DNA from: Ideonella sp.
GTDB taxonomy: Bacteria; Pseudomonadota; Gammaproteobacteria; Burkholderiales; Burkholderiaceae_C
Reading direction: 5' to 3'
Assembly (NCBI RefSeq): GCF_016702655.1
Contig: NZ_JADJDO010000004.1
Span: 1 to 64,000, forward strand
DNA length: 64,000 nucleotides
Shown here one piece after another: positions 54,331 to 63,172 of the stretch. The first letter of the stretch is position 1. Every line of letters begins with the position of its first letter. The translations under genes and the position numbers were made by a program. Under the pieces are notes generated by a model. That model made no database searches. It worked only from the letters and a program-made list of their open reading frames with translations, and was not told the DNA's origin.

Positions 54331-55272
54331 GCCCGACGGCCACCCCGACAGCGCGCGGCGCGCGGAGATGGCTCCGCGGGCGGCATGTCGTGATCGGCAC
54401 GCCCTATCTGTGGTTGCTGGTGTTCTTCATGCTGCCGTTCCTGATCGTGCTCAAGATCAGCATGTCCGAGATGGACGGCGTGCGCTTCAAGGACGTGCTG
54501 ACGCTCACCGACGGGCTGCTGCGCCTGTCGCTCAAGCTGAGCAATTACGTCTTCATCACGCAGGACGACCTCTACTTCAAGACCTACATCTCGAGCATCA
54601 AGTACGCCGCGATCACGACCGTGCTGTGCCTGGCCATCGGCTACCCCTTCGCCTACTTCATGGCGCGCGCGCGCGCATCGGCTGCAGCCCACGCTGCTGA
54701 TGCTGGTGATGCTGCCGTTCTGGACCTCCTTCCTGCTGCGCGTCTATGCCTGGAAGGGCCTGCTCAGCGAAGGCGGCCTGGCGGCTGGCCTGCTGAGCAA
54801 CCTGGGCATCGACAACCTGCTCCTGGCGGCCGGCCTGATCCCGGCGCTCGGCAAGTTCATGAACTCGCCCTTCTCGCTCGTGCTCGGCATGGTCTACACC
54901 TACCTGCCGTTCATGATCCTGCCGCTCTACGGCAACCTCGCCAAGCTCGACCTGCGCCTGCTCGAGGCCGCTGCCGACCTCGGCGCAACGCCCTTTGTCG
55001 CGTTCTGGAAGGTCACGGTGCCGATGTCGCGCGCCGGCATCATCGCCGGCTCGATGCTCGTGTTCATCCCCTGCGTCGGCGAGTTCGTGATCCCCGAACT
55101 CCTCGGCGGGCCGCAGACGCTGATGATCGGCCGCGTGCTGTGGGACGAGTTCTTCAGCAACAACGACTGGCCGATGGCCTCGACGGTCGCGGTCGTGATG
55201 GTGCTGCTGATCCTGGTTCCGCTGGCGATCTTCAACCGCTACCAGGCGCGGGCGCAGGAGGCCAGGTCATGA
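54327..55272 (+). pseudogene. spuG: Putrescine importer permease (PotH/SpuG), frameshift in a GC repeat
   Basis: Two frames together give a complete 315-aa permease. The first part runs from M-S-P-T-A-T-P to Y-P-F-A-Y-F-M-A-R-A-R, and the second continues R-L-Q-P-T-L-L-M-L-V-M-L-P-F-W-T-S-F. It has about six helices and the EAA loop L-L-E-A-A-A-D-L-G-A-T-P. The break is at a (GC)n repeat (54663-54674). Two bases lost or one gained there explains it, so slippage in sequencing or replication is likely and the gene may be intact in the organism. It overlaps spuF by four bases. Confidence 0.85.
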
Positions 55273-55378
55273 GACCCCCACGCGCATTGCATTCGCTGCC
55301 CCAAGGGCCACGAAGCGGCCCGCATTCGCGGGCCCTGGCGGCGCTCGGCCTCCTTGGGGCGGTCCGGCGGAGAGCGCC
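55273..55378. repeat. Nested-hairpin intergenic repeat between the two permease genes
   Basis: Outer arms gccccaagg (55298-55306) and ccttggggc (55352-55360) enclose a second stem of ggcccgc (55317-55323) and gcgggcc (55328-55334) with a four-base loop. The 106-bp gap contains no gene. Text such as gctgccccaagg with ccttggggcgg is reminiscent of dispersed GC-rich repeats that I recall from Burkholderiales genomes, an impression not checked here. It may alter mRNA stability of the operon. Confidence 0.6.
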
Positions 55379-56242
55379 ATGAGCCACCGTCGCGCGGTCT
55401 TCGGCGAAGGCTTCAACCGGCTGTTTGCACGCGGCTGGCTGGGGGCAGGCTACTTGTTCCTGTTCGTGCCGATCGTCGCGCTCGTCGTCTATTCGTTCAA
55501 CGAGTCACCGGTGCCCAACCAATGGAGCGGCTTCAGCCTCAAGTGGTACGAGGCCCTGGCCAGCGACCGCGAGATGATCGGCGGCCTGTGGCTGTCGCTC
55601 AAGATCGCGTTCTGGACTGCCTGGGGCTCGGTCGTTCTCGGCACGCTGGCGGCCTTCGCGCTCGTCAAGTACAAGCGCTTCGGCGGGCGCACGCTGTTCT
55701 CGGGCATGGTCAACGCGCCACTGGTGATGCCCGAGGTCATCATCGGCCTGTCGCTGCTGCTGATGCTGGTGTCGATGCAGCGCGTGCTCGGCATGCCCGA
55801 ACGCGGCGCGCTGACGATCTGGTTCGGCCATGTGCTGCTCGGCATGGCCTACGCGACGGTCGTCGTTCAGGCACGCCTGCTCGACCTGAACCCGCAGCTC
55901 GAGGAAGCGGCGATGGACCTCGGCGCCCGGCCCTGGCAGGTGTTCACGCTGGTCACGCTGCCGATGATCTCGCAGTCGCTGATGTCAGCATGGCTGCTGA
56001 CCTTCACGCTTTCGCTCGACGACGTCGTGCTCTCGGCCTTCCTGTCCGGCCCGGGCTCGACGACGATGCCGCTCGTCATCTTCTCGCGCGCCCGCCTGGG
56101 CTTGAACCCGAGCGTCAACGCAATCGCCGCGCTGACCGTGCTCGTGGTCTCGGTCGGCATCATCGCCGCGAGCATCGTCCTCGCGCGCACCGAGAAGCGG
56201 CGCGCGCGCGACATCGCAGCAGCCGCCAGGGCCGGCGGATGA
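55379..56242 (+). CDS. spuH: Putrescine importer permease (PotI/SpuH)
   Basis: A 287-aa permease with about six helices. S-F-N-E-S-P-V-P-N-Q-W-S-G-F-S and the EAA loop L-E-E-A-A-M-D-L-G-A-R-P match PotI/SpuH. The C-terminal segment is basic. It is the partner of the frameshifted permease gene before it and completes the four-component importer. Confidence 0.88.
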   Translation: MSHRRAVFGEGFNRLFARGWLGAGYLFLFVPIVALVVYSFNESPVPNQWSGFSLKWYEALASDREMIGGLWLSLKIAFWTAWGSVVLGTLAAFALVKYKRFGGRTLFSGMVNAPLVMPEVIIGLSLLLMLVSMQRVLGMPERGALTIWFGHVLLGMAYATVVVQARLLDLNPQLEEAAMDLGARPWQVFTLVTLPMISQSLMSAWLLTFTLSLDDVVLSAFLSGPGSTTMPLVIFSRARLGLNPSVNAIAALTVLVVSVGIIAASIVLARTEKRRARDIAAAARAGG

Positions 56243-56307
56243 TGCGCGTGCCAACCCCCGTCAGAACCACCACCCCGGATACACACTCATCGCCCAAGGA
56301 GACCCTG

Positions 56308-57669
56308 ATGAAATTCTGGCAACCGACCACTCTCGCGCTGGCACTCGCGGCGTGCTTTCCATCGATCGCGTCGGCGCAGTCCAACGAGGAGTTGCTCAAG
56401 GAGATCCGCGCGCTGCGCGACAAGGTCAATGCACTCGAGGCCAAGCAGAAGGCCATGGAGGCCAAGGGCGACAGCGGCCAGTGGGGCATGACGCCGGCCC
56501 AACAGTCCGAGCTCAGCCGCGTGACCGTCAAGGTCGAGTCGCTCGAGGACTCGCGCGAGGAAAACGGCTTCATGGGCCTGAAGGTCAGCGGCCAGATGCA
56601 GGTGCCCTACATCTACAACCAGGCCCAGCACCAGGCCGGCTTCCAGTTCCTCGATGCGGTCTGGCAGGACGGCTACAACTACACCAACGGCTACCTCGGC
56701 ATCGCGATGCTCGACTTCCAGAAGGAGATGCAGGACGGCACCAAGTGGCGCCTGACGCTCGCACCGCAGCGTGGCGCCGGCGCGACGATGGACGGCTGGT
56801 CGGTGATCCACGAGGCGAGCGTCTCGGTGCCGATCACCGATCTGCAGACGCGCTTCATCGCCGGCCAGATCCCCGACTGGTCGGGCTACGAGTACCTGCC
56901 ACCGACGCAGAACAAGCTCATCACGCACAACCTGCTGTTCGACTTCACGCTGCCGACGGCCTATGTCGGCGCCGGCGTCGAGCTCACGCGCGGCAAGTGG
57001 CTGACCAAGGTGATGCTCGCCAACATGAACGAGACCGTCCGTCCGGCCGGCAACCGTGCGCCGGTGGTTGCGGCGCGCGTCGACTACTCGAAGGGCGAGT
57101 ACGACGGCTGGGGCGCGGCCGGCGTGTACGGCAACGCGCCGAACTTCATCAACGACACGCCCAACACGACGGTCGGCCTGATCGAGGTCGACGGCTACTT
57201 CATCCGCGGCGACTGGACGCTGCAGGGCCAGGTGAGCTACGGCATGCAGCAACGCGCCGCGATCACCGCCGATCCGGTGACCGGCGAGTACCGCGACGCG
57301 TCCTGGTACGGCCTGTCGGCGCTCGCGGCCTACAAGTTCACGCCGCGCCTGGAAGGCATCGCGCGCTTCGACTACATCAACAACGGCAAGAACGGCGGCG
57401 GCCTGCTCGGCTATGGTGCCGACAATGTCAACGGCATCGGCCCCGATGCCTATCTCGATTGCGGCACGGCCTATGTGACCGGCTGCGACGACGGTGCCAA
57501 TCGCTACGCACTGTCGCTCGGCGTGAGCTACCTGTTCAACGAGTACACGACCTTCAAGGCCGAGTACCGCTACGACTGGTCGAACCTGAACGTGTTCGAG
57601 GTCATCGACGACGGCAGCTACCGCAAGTACAACAACATCTTCGGCGCCTCGGTCGTCGTCGCGTTCTGA
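56308..57669 (+). CDS. Outer-membrane protein, DUF3138-like porin candidate
   Basis: A 453-aa protein. The signal peptide (residues 1 to about 23, ending A-S-A-Q) is followed by a coiled coil (E-E-L-L-K-E-I-R-A-L-R-D-K-V, about 25 to 85) and then a long domain rich in alternating Tyr, Trp and Gly strands such as Y-I-Y-N-Q-A-Q and Y-S-K-G-E-Y. It ends in V-V-V-A-F, the C-terminal Phe typical of beta-barrels. It resembles the DUF3138 family found in betaproteobacteria; transport function is not established. Placement directly after the putrescine permease gene suggests a polyamine-related outer-membrane channel. An aaggagac site precedes the ATG. Confidence 0.72.
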   Translation: MKFWQPTTLALALAACFPSIASAQSNEELLKEIRALRDKVNALEAKQKAMEAKGDSGQWGMTPAQQSELSRVTVKVESLEDSREENGFMGLKVSGQMQVPYIYNQAQHQAGFQFLDAVWQDGYNYTNGYLGIAMLDFQKEMQDGTKWRLTLAPQRGAGATMDGWSVIHEASVSVPITDLQTRFIAGQIPDWSGYEYLPPTQNKLITHNLLFDFTLPTAYVGAGVELTRGKWLTKVMLANMNETVRPAGNRAPVVAARVDYSKGEYDGWGAAGVYGNAPNFINDTPNTTVGLIEVDGYFIRGDWTLQGQVSYGMQQRAAITADPVTGEYRDASWYGLSALAAYKFTPRLEGIARFDYINNGKNGGGLLGYGADNVNGIGPDAYLDCGTAYVTGCDDGANRYALSLGVSYLFNEYTTFKAEYRYDWSNLNVFEVIDDGSYRKYNNIFGASVVVAF

Positions 57670-57676
57670 CCCGTAC

Positions 57677-57706
57677 CGCGGCGCCGCCCTCATGGGCGGC
57701 GCCGCG
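57677..57706. terminator. Strong hairpin after the outer-membrane protein gene
   Basis: Left arm cgcggcgccgccc (57677-57689) and right arm gggcggcgccgcg (57694-57706) form a perfect 13-bp stem around a four-base loop, eight bases past the stop codon. There is no T tract, so it is probably an attenuating or mRNA-stabilising hairpin rather than a classic terminator. Confidence 0.65.
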
Positions 57707-57715
57707 CGAACAACC

Positions 57716-58111
57716 ATGCCAGAGCGCTCCACACCCACCGCTTGCGCACTTGTGTGCACGGGCGACGGCGAGGCAGCGCCAGTGCGAAGCGACCGCCTGC
57801 TCGAAGGCAGCCCGTCTCCGGTGGCCTGGAACGGGTACACCGACCCGACCGCGCAGTTCTTCGCCGGCCAGTGGAAGGCCGGCCCCGGCCGCTGGCGGGT
57901 CGTCTACGGGCCGCACGAGGAGGAATTCTGCGTGCTCGTCGAAGGCGAGGTCGAACTGACCGACAGCGCCGGCGTGGCGCGCCGGTTCAAGGCAGGCGAC
58001 GCGTTCGTCGTCCCTGGCGGCTTCGAGGGCATCTGGCACAACCTGACGCCGGTTCGCAAGCACTACGCGATCATGGATCTCCAACCTCCCACCCGCACCG
58101 AATCATCATGA
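57716..58111 (+). CDS. Cupin-domain protein
   Basis: A 131-aa single-domain cupin. G-R-W-R-V-V-Y-G-P-H-E-E-E-F-C-V-L-V-E-G is the first cupin motif and G-D-A-F-V-V-P-G-G-F-E-G-I-W the second, in a Cupin_3-like (DUF861) arrangement. Small cupins like this accompany polyamine and ureido-compound catabolism genes, often as isomerase-like or regulatory partners, with no proven role. Its stop overlaps the next ATG (ATGA), so it is co-translated with the aldehyde dehydrogenase gene. Confidence 0.8.
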   Translation: MPERSTPTACALVCTGDGEAAPVRSDRLLEGSPSPVAWNGYTDPTAQFFAGQWKAGPGRWRVVYGPHEEEFCVLVEGEVELTDSAGVARRFKAGDAFVVPGGFEGIWHNLTPVRKHYAIMDLQPPTRTESS

Positions 58112-59607
58112 ACGCTCCCAAACCCGACTGGCACGTCGCTGCCGCAGCCATGCAGGCCGACGGCCGCATGTTCATCGCCGGCAAGCGGCTGCATGCCCAG
58201 GCCGGCGAGACTTTCGACAGCCTCTCGCCGATCGACGGCCGCAACCTCGGCCCGGTCGCGCGCGGCCGCGCGGCCGACATCGATCTCGCCGTCGCCTCGG
58301 CGCGCACCGCCTTCGACGACGGCCGCTGGGCGAAGAAGTCGCCCGCCGCGCGCAAGAAGGTGCTGCAGCGCTTTGCCGACAAGATCCTCGGCGCGCGTGA
58401 CGAGCTCGCGCTGCTCGAGACGCTCGACATGGGCAAGCCGATCCAGTACAGCCTGGCGGTCGACGTCGGCGCGACGTCGCGCTGCATCGCCTGGTACGCG
58501 GAGGCCGTCGACAAGATCTACGACGAGATCGCGCCGACCGGGCACAACGCGCTGGCGCTCATCACGCGCGAGCCGATGGGCGTGATCGGCGCCGTCGTGC
58601 CGTGGAACTACCCGATGATCATGGCCTCGTGGAAGCTCGGGCCGGCGCTCGCCGCGGGCAACAGCGTGGTCTTGAAGCCGAGCGAGAAGTCGCCGCTGAC
58701 GGCCTTGCGGCTGGCCGAGATCGCGGTCGAGGCGGGGCTTCCGGAGGGCGTGTTCAACGTCGTTCCGGGCTTTGGCCACGAGGCCGGCGAGGCGCTCGCG
58801 CTGCACATGAACGTCGACGCGATCGGCTTCACCGGCAGCACGCGCGTCGGCCGCAAGATGCTCGAGTACGCCGGGCGCAGCAACCTGAAGCGCGTCTACA
58901 ACGAGCTCGGCGGCAAGTCGGCCTTCGTCGTCTTCGACGACTTTGCCAACGTCGCACGCGCCGCGAAGACCGTCGCCGGCAGCATGTTCTTCAACCAGGG
59001 CGAGAGCTGCAATGCGCCGTCGCGCGTGTTCGTGCACGAGCGCATCGCCGACGCGTTTCTCGAAGTCGTCGCCGCCGAGGCGCCGAAGTACGCGCCGGGC
59101 GACCCGCTCTCGGGCAGCGCCGAGATGGGCGCGATCGTCGACGAGACGCAGCTCAAAACGGTGCTCGGCTATATCGAGGCTGGCCGCAGCGAAGGCGCGC
59201 GGGTGCTCGCCGGCGGCAAGCAGGCGCGCGTCGAGAGCGGCGGCTTCTTCGTCGAGCCGACCGTGTTCGACGGCGTCAGCAACTCGATGAAGATCGCACG
59301 CGAGGAGATCTTCGGCCCGGTGATGAGCGTGATCCGCTTCAAGACCGAATCGGAAGCGGTCGCGATGGCCAACGACTCGAGCTACGGCCTGCAGGCGAGC
59401 GTGTGGAGCGACAACGTCAACCGCGCGCACCGCGTCGCGCGCGCGCTCAAGGCCGGCACGGTGCACGTGAACCAGTACGACGAGGACGACATCACGGTCC
59501 CCTTCGGCGGCTTCAAGCAAAGCGGCAACGGCCGCGACAAGTCGCTGCACGCGTTCGACAAGTACACCGAATTGAAGACGACCTGGCTGCGCATCGATGC
59601 GGCCTGA
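58108..59607 (+). CDS. puuC: Gamma-glutamyl-gamma-aminobutyraldehyde dehydrogenase
   Basis: A 499-aa aldehyde dehydrogenase of the PuuC/KauB type. P-W-N-Y-P-M-I-M in the cofactor fold, F-T-G-S-T-R-V-G, the catalytic Glu N-E-L-G-G-K-S-A and the catalytic Cys in N-Q-G-E-S-C-N-A-P-S-R identify it. It oxidises the amino- or gamma-glutamylamino-aldehyde made by PuuB or SpuC. It is 13 bases before the GABA aminotransferase gene. Confidence 0.9.
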   Translation: MNAPKPDWHVAAAAMQADGRMFIAGKRLHAQAGETFDSLSPIDGRNLGPVARGRAADIDLAVASARTAFDDGRWAKKSPAARKKVLQRFADKILGARDELALLETLDMGKPIQYSLAVDVGATSRCIAWYAEAVDKIYDEIAPTGHNALALITREPMGVIGAVVPWNYPMIMASWKLGPALAAGNSVVLKPSEKSPLTALRLAEIAVEAGLPEGVFNVVPGFGHEAGEALALHMNVDAIGFTGSTRVGRKMLEYAGRSNLKRVYNELGGKSAFVVFDDFANVARAAKTVAGSMFFNQGESCNAPSRVFVHERIADAFLEVVAAEAPKYAPGDPLSGSAEMGAIVDETQLKTVLGYIEAGRSEGARVLAGGKQARVESGGFFVEPTVFDGVSNSMKIAREEIFGPVMSVIRFKTESEAVAMANDSSYGLQASVWSDNVNRAHRVARALKAGTVHVNQYDEDDITVPFGGFKQSGNGRDKSLHAFDKYTELKTTWLRIDAA

Positions 59608-59620
59608 AAGGAGACCCGGC

Positions 59621-60909
59621 ATGAATCTCTCGATCAACGAGCAACTGATGGCCCGCAAGGCCGCTGCCACGCCGCGCGGCGTCGGCGTGATGGGGACCTT
59701 CTTCGCCGAGCGCGCCGTGGGCGCCGAGCTGTGGGACGTCGAAGGCCGGCGCTACATCGACTTCGCCGGGGGCATCGCGGTGATGAACGTCGGCCACGGC
59801 CACCCGAAGGTGCTGGCCGCGATCGAGGCGCAGCTGAAACGCTTCACGCACACCTGCTACCAGGTCGTTCCGTACGAGAGCTACATCGCGCTCGCCGAGA
59901 AGCTCAATGCGATGACACCGGGAAGCCACGCGAAGAAGACCGCGTTCTTCTCGACTGGCGCCGAGGCGATCGAAAACGCGGTCAAGATCGCACGCTCGTA
60001 CACAAAACGCTCGGGCGTGATCGCATTCTCGGGCGCCTTCCACGGGCGCAGCCTGTTCGCAGTGTCGCTGACCGGCAAGGTGCAGCCCTACAAGGCCGGC
60101 TTCGGGCCCTTCCCGCCCGAGATCTACCACGCGCCCTTCCCCTGCCACTGCGCCAGCCTCGACGAGGTCAAGAAGGCCGTGGCCCACATCTTCAAGGCCG
60201 ACATCGAGCCGAGCCGCGTTGCGGCGATCGTGTTCGAGCCGGTGCAGGGCGAAGGCGGCTTCAACGTGATCCAGACCGAGGCGGTGAAGTGGCTGCGCGA
60301 ACTGTGCGACGAGCACGGCATCGTGCTCATCGCCGACGAGATCCAGACCGGCTTCGGCCGCACCGGCAAGATGTTCGCGATGGAGCACTTCGCGGCCTGT
60401 GACCCCCGACCTGATGACGATCGCCAAGTCGCTCGCCGCCGGCGTCCCGCTGTCGGCCGTGACCGGCAAGGCCGAGATCATGGACGCGCCTGCGCCGGGC
60501 GGCCTCGGCGGCACCTACGCCGGCAACCCGCTCGCGATCGCCGCCGCGCACGCCGTCATCGACGTGATGGCCGACGAGAAGCTGCCCGAGCGCGGCCAGG
60601 CGCTCGGCGACCGCTTGAAGGCCACGCTCGACGCGCTGCGCGCCGAGGTGCCGCAGATCGCCGACGTGCGCGGCCTTGGCGCGATGGTCGCGGTCGAGTT
60701 CAACCGAGCAGGCACGACGGAACCCGACCCCGACATGACAAAGCGCGTCCAGGCCGAGGCCCTGCAGCGCGGCCTGATCCTGCTCACCTGCGGCGTCAAC
60801 GCCAACGTGGTGCGCTTCCTCTTCCCGCTGACGATCCACCGAGAGCGTGTTCGCGGAGGCGCTGGAGATCCTGAAGGCTTCGCTGCGCGCCGCCACGGCG
60901 GCGCGATGA
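59621..60909 (+). pseudogene. gabT: 4-Aminobutyrate aminotransferase, two frameshifts
   Basis: The first part (to about 60398) is a normal GabT start: G-G-I-A-V-M-N-V-G-H-G-H-P, S-T-G-A-E-A-I-E-N-A and I-A-D-E-I-Q-T-G-F-G-R-T-G. One extra base near 60399 shifts the frame (A-C-D-P-R-P in place of V-T-P-D-L-M). The other frame carries the PLP-lysine I-A-K-S-L-A-A-G-V-P through to F-L-F-P-L-T-I. A second break near 60840 returns to E-S-V-F-A-E-A-L-E-I-L-K, with a stop at 60907-60909. A corrected protein would be about 430 aa. Both breaks look like sequencing errors. It is a paralog of the gene at 26126-27433. An aaaggaga site precedes the ATG. Confidence 0.85.
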
Positions 60910-62237
60910 AGCACCTGAAGGAGGCGCTGGCGGCGCAGGGCGTGCACACGCTCGTCGCGCAGTTCACCGACCTCCACGGCGTCGCCAAGGGCAAGTGGCT
61001 TCCGCTGGCGCAGCTCGACGCGCTGCTCACCGACGGCGCCGGCTTCTCCGGCCCGTCGATCGCCGGCACCGGCCTGCCGCGCACCGGGCCGCGCGCCGAG
61101 TACTACGGCCGCGGTATCGCGAGCACGGCGCGCGCGCTGCCATGGATGCCGGGCTTCGCGCGCGTCGTCTGCGACGGTTACGTCGCCGGCGAGCCGTTCG
61201 ACGCCTGCCCGCGCCAGGCGCTCGCGCGCCAGGTCGCGCGCCTCGCCGAGCGCGGCTGGGTCCTGCAGACCGGCATCGAGCCAGAGTTCTTCCTGCTGCG
61301 CCGCGCCGCGGGCGGCGGCGTCGAGCCGGCCGACGCGCAGGACCGGCTCGACAAGCCGTCCTACGACCTGCAGAGCCTGCCGCGCCAGCGCGGCTTCGTG
61401 ACCGAGCTCGTCGCCGCATTGCAGGGCTGCGGCCTCGAGGTGCTGCAGATCGACCACGAGGACGCGCACGGCCAGTACGAGATCAATTTCCTGCACGCCG
61501 ACGCGCTCGCGAGCGCCGATAACGTGATGCTGTTCAAGCTCGCCGCGCAGGCGATCGCCGAGCGGCACGGCATGCTGTTCTCGCTGATGCCCAAGCCGTT
61601 CGCCAACCAGCCCGGCAGCGGCATGCACTTTCACGTCTCGCTGTGGGACGGCGCGGGCGAGGACGCGCGCTGCTTGTTCGGCGACGCGCGAACGCCGCTG
61701 TTGCCGCTGGCGCGGCAGTTCATCGCCGGCGTGCTCGCGCACAGCGCAGCGCTCGCCGCACTCGCCGCGCCGACGGTCAACTCGTACAAGCGGCTCGTTG
61801 TGGGCGAGTCGCTGTCGGGAACGAGCTGGGCGCCGGCCTACGTCGCCCACGGCCCGAACAACCGCACCGCGCTCGTGCGCACGCTCGCCGGGCGCTTCGA
61901 GTGGCGGCTGCCGGATGCAAGCGCGAACCCCTACCTCGCGACGGCGGGCCTGATCGCGGCGGGCCTGGACGGCATAGCTCGCGCGCTCGATCCCGGCCCC
62001 GCGTGCGACGACGACCTGTTCGAGCTGCCGCTCGCGGCGATCCGCGAGCGCGGCATCGCGCTGCTGCCGCAGTCGCTCGGCGAGGCCGTCGCCGCGCTCG
62101 AGGCGAGCTCGCTGCTGCGCACGGCGCTCGGAGAGACGTTGCACCGCGAGTTCGTGCGTCTGAAGCGCGCCGAGCACGTCGAGCACGCGCGCCACGTCAG
62201 TGCGTGGGAAGTCGAGCGCTACGCGACGATGTTCTGA
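60906..62237 (+). CDS. Glutamine-synthetase-family ligase, GlnT type
   Basis: A 443-aa enzyme of the type III (GlnT) branch, related to gamma-glutamylmethylamide synthetase. F-T-D-L-H-G-V-A-K-G-K-W is the N-terminal motif, E-F-F-L-L near residue 117 gives a metal-binding Glu, and N-F-L-H-A-D with M-H-F-H-V-S gives the active-site His. It may attach glutamate to an amine, possibly a short amine or diamine, rather than make glutamine. Its ATG overlaps the preceding stop, so it belongs with puuC and gabT. Substrate is open. Confidence 0.78.
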   Translation: MKHLKEALAAQGVHTLVAQFTDLHGVAKGKWLPLAQLDALLTDGAGFSGPSIAGTGLPRTGPRAEYYGRGIASTARALPWMPGFARVVCDGYVAGEPFDACPRQALARQVARLAERGWVLQTGIEPEFFLLRRAAGGGVEPADAQDRLDKPSYDLQSLPRQRGFVTELVAALQGCGLEVLQIDHEDAHGQYEINFLHADALASADNVMLFKLAAQAIAERHGMLFSLMPKPFANQPGSGMHFHVSLWDGAGEDARCLFGDARTPLLPLARQFIAGVLAHSAALAALAAPTVNSYKRLVVGESLSGTSWAPAYVAHGPNNRTALVRTLAGRFEWRLPDASANPYLATAGLIAAGLDGIARALDPGPACDDDLFELPLAAIRERGIALLPQSLGEAVAALEASSLLRTALGETLHREFVRLKRAEHVEHARHVSAWEVERYATMF

Positions 62238-62244
62238 CGCCGCG

Positions 62245-63159
62245 GTGAGCGACGCCACGCCGCACGCCCCCTGGTGGGCCTACGCCAGCCTCGCGGCGAG
62301 CATGACGCTCGTCGGCAGCTACGTCGGCCTGTCCAAGCTCCTGGTCGCCGTGTTCCCGGTCTTCCTGCTCGCCTGGCTGCGCTTCGGCATCGCCGCCGTC
62401 GCGATGCTGGGCTGGATCCATCGCGCACCCGGCGAGCCGGCGCTGACGCGCCGCGACCGCTGGCTGCTGTTCTGGGAAAGCTTTCTCGGCAACTTCCTGT
62501 TCTCGATCTGCATGCTGTTCGGCGTCATGCTCACGTCGGCGGTCGCCGCGGGCGTGATCATGGCCGCGATCCCGGCCGCGGTGGCGCTGCTCTCGCGCGC
62601 TTTCCTCGCGGAGAGGATCAGCCGCCGGGTGGCGATCGGCATCGCTTGCGCGATGGCAGGCATCGCATTGCTGTCGCTGACGCGCGCCGATGCGCAGCCG
62701 GTTGGCGCCGGCGCCGCGCCCTGGCTCGGCAACCTGCTGCTCGTCGGTGCGGTGTTCTGCGAGGCCTGCTATGTCGTGATCGGCAAGCAGCTCACGGGCA
62801 GCGTATCGGCGCGGCGCATCAGCGCCCTCGTCAACCTGTGGGGCTTCGCGCTCGTCACGCCCTTCGGCTTGTGGCAGGCAAGGTCGTTCGGCTTCGGCGC
62901 CGTCTCGCTGCCGATCTGGGCCCTGCTCGTCTTCTACGCCGTCGCGGCGAGCATCGTCACCGTCTGGCTGTGGATGACGGGCCTGAAGCATGTGCCGGCC
63001 GCGTCGGCGGGCGTGTATGCGGTGATGCTGCCCGTCGCCGCCGCGGCGATCGGCGTACTCGTCCTCGGCGAACCCTTCGGCACCGCCCATGGCGCGGCCT
63101 TCGCGCTCGCGCTGGCCGGTGTCGTGCTCGCGACGCGGCCTGGACTGCGGCCGCCGTAG
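62245..63159 (+). CDS. EamA/DMT-family inner-membrane transporter
   Basis: A 304-aa, ten-helix protein. Each repeat ends with the acidic L-A-E-R-I-S-R-R and L-G-E-P-F-G motifs. A GTG at 62245-62247, seven bases after the ligase gene, is the best start. As the last gene of the puuC-gabT-glnT unit it may export or import an amine-pathway compound, which is inference. A paralogous DMT protein lies at 39292-40197. Confidence 0.8.
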   Translation: MSDATPHAPWWAYASLAASMTLVGSYVGLSKLLVAVFPVFLLAWLRFGIAAVAMLGWIHRAPGEPALTRRDRWLLFWESFLGNFLFSICMLFGVMLTSAVAAGVIMAAIPAAVALLSRAFLAERISRRVAIGIACAMAGIALLSLTRADAQPVGAGAAPWLGNLLLVGAVFCEACYVVIGKQLTGSVSARRISALVNLWGFALVTPFGLWQARSFGFGAVSLPIWALLVFYAVAASIVTVWLWMTGLKHVPAASAGVYAVMLPVAAAAIGVLVLGEPFGTAHGAAFALALAGVVLATRPGLRPP

Positions 63160-63172
63160 CCGCTCCCGCCGG

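Noticed and set aside
57677..57706. The 13-bp perfect hairpin as a classic intrinsic terminator
   Set aside because: No T tract follows and downstream genes are closely spaced, so it is more likely an attenuating or stabilising stem.
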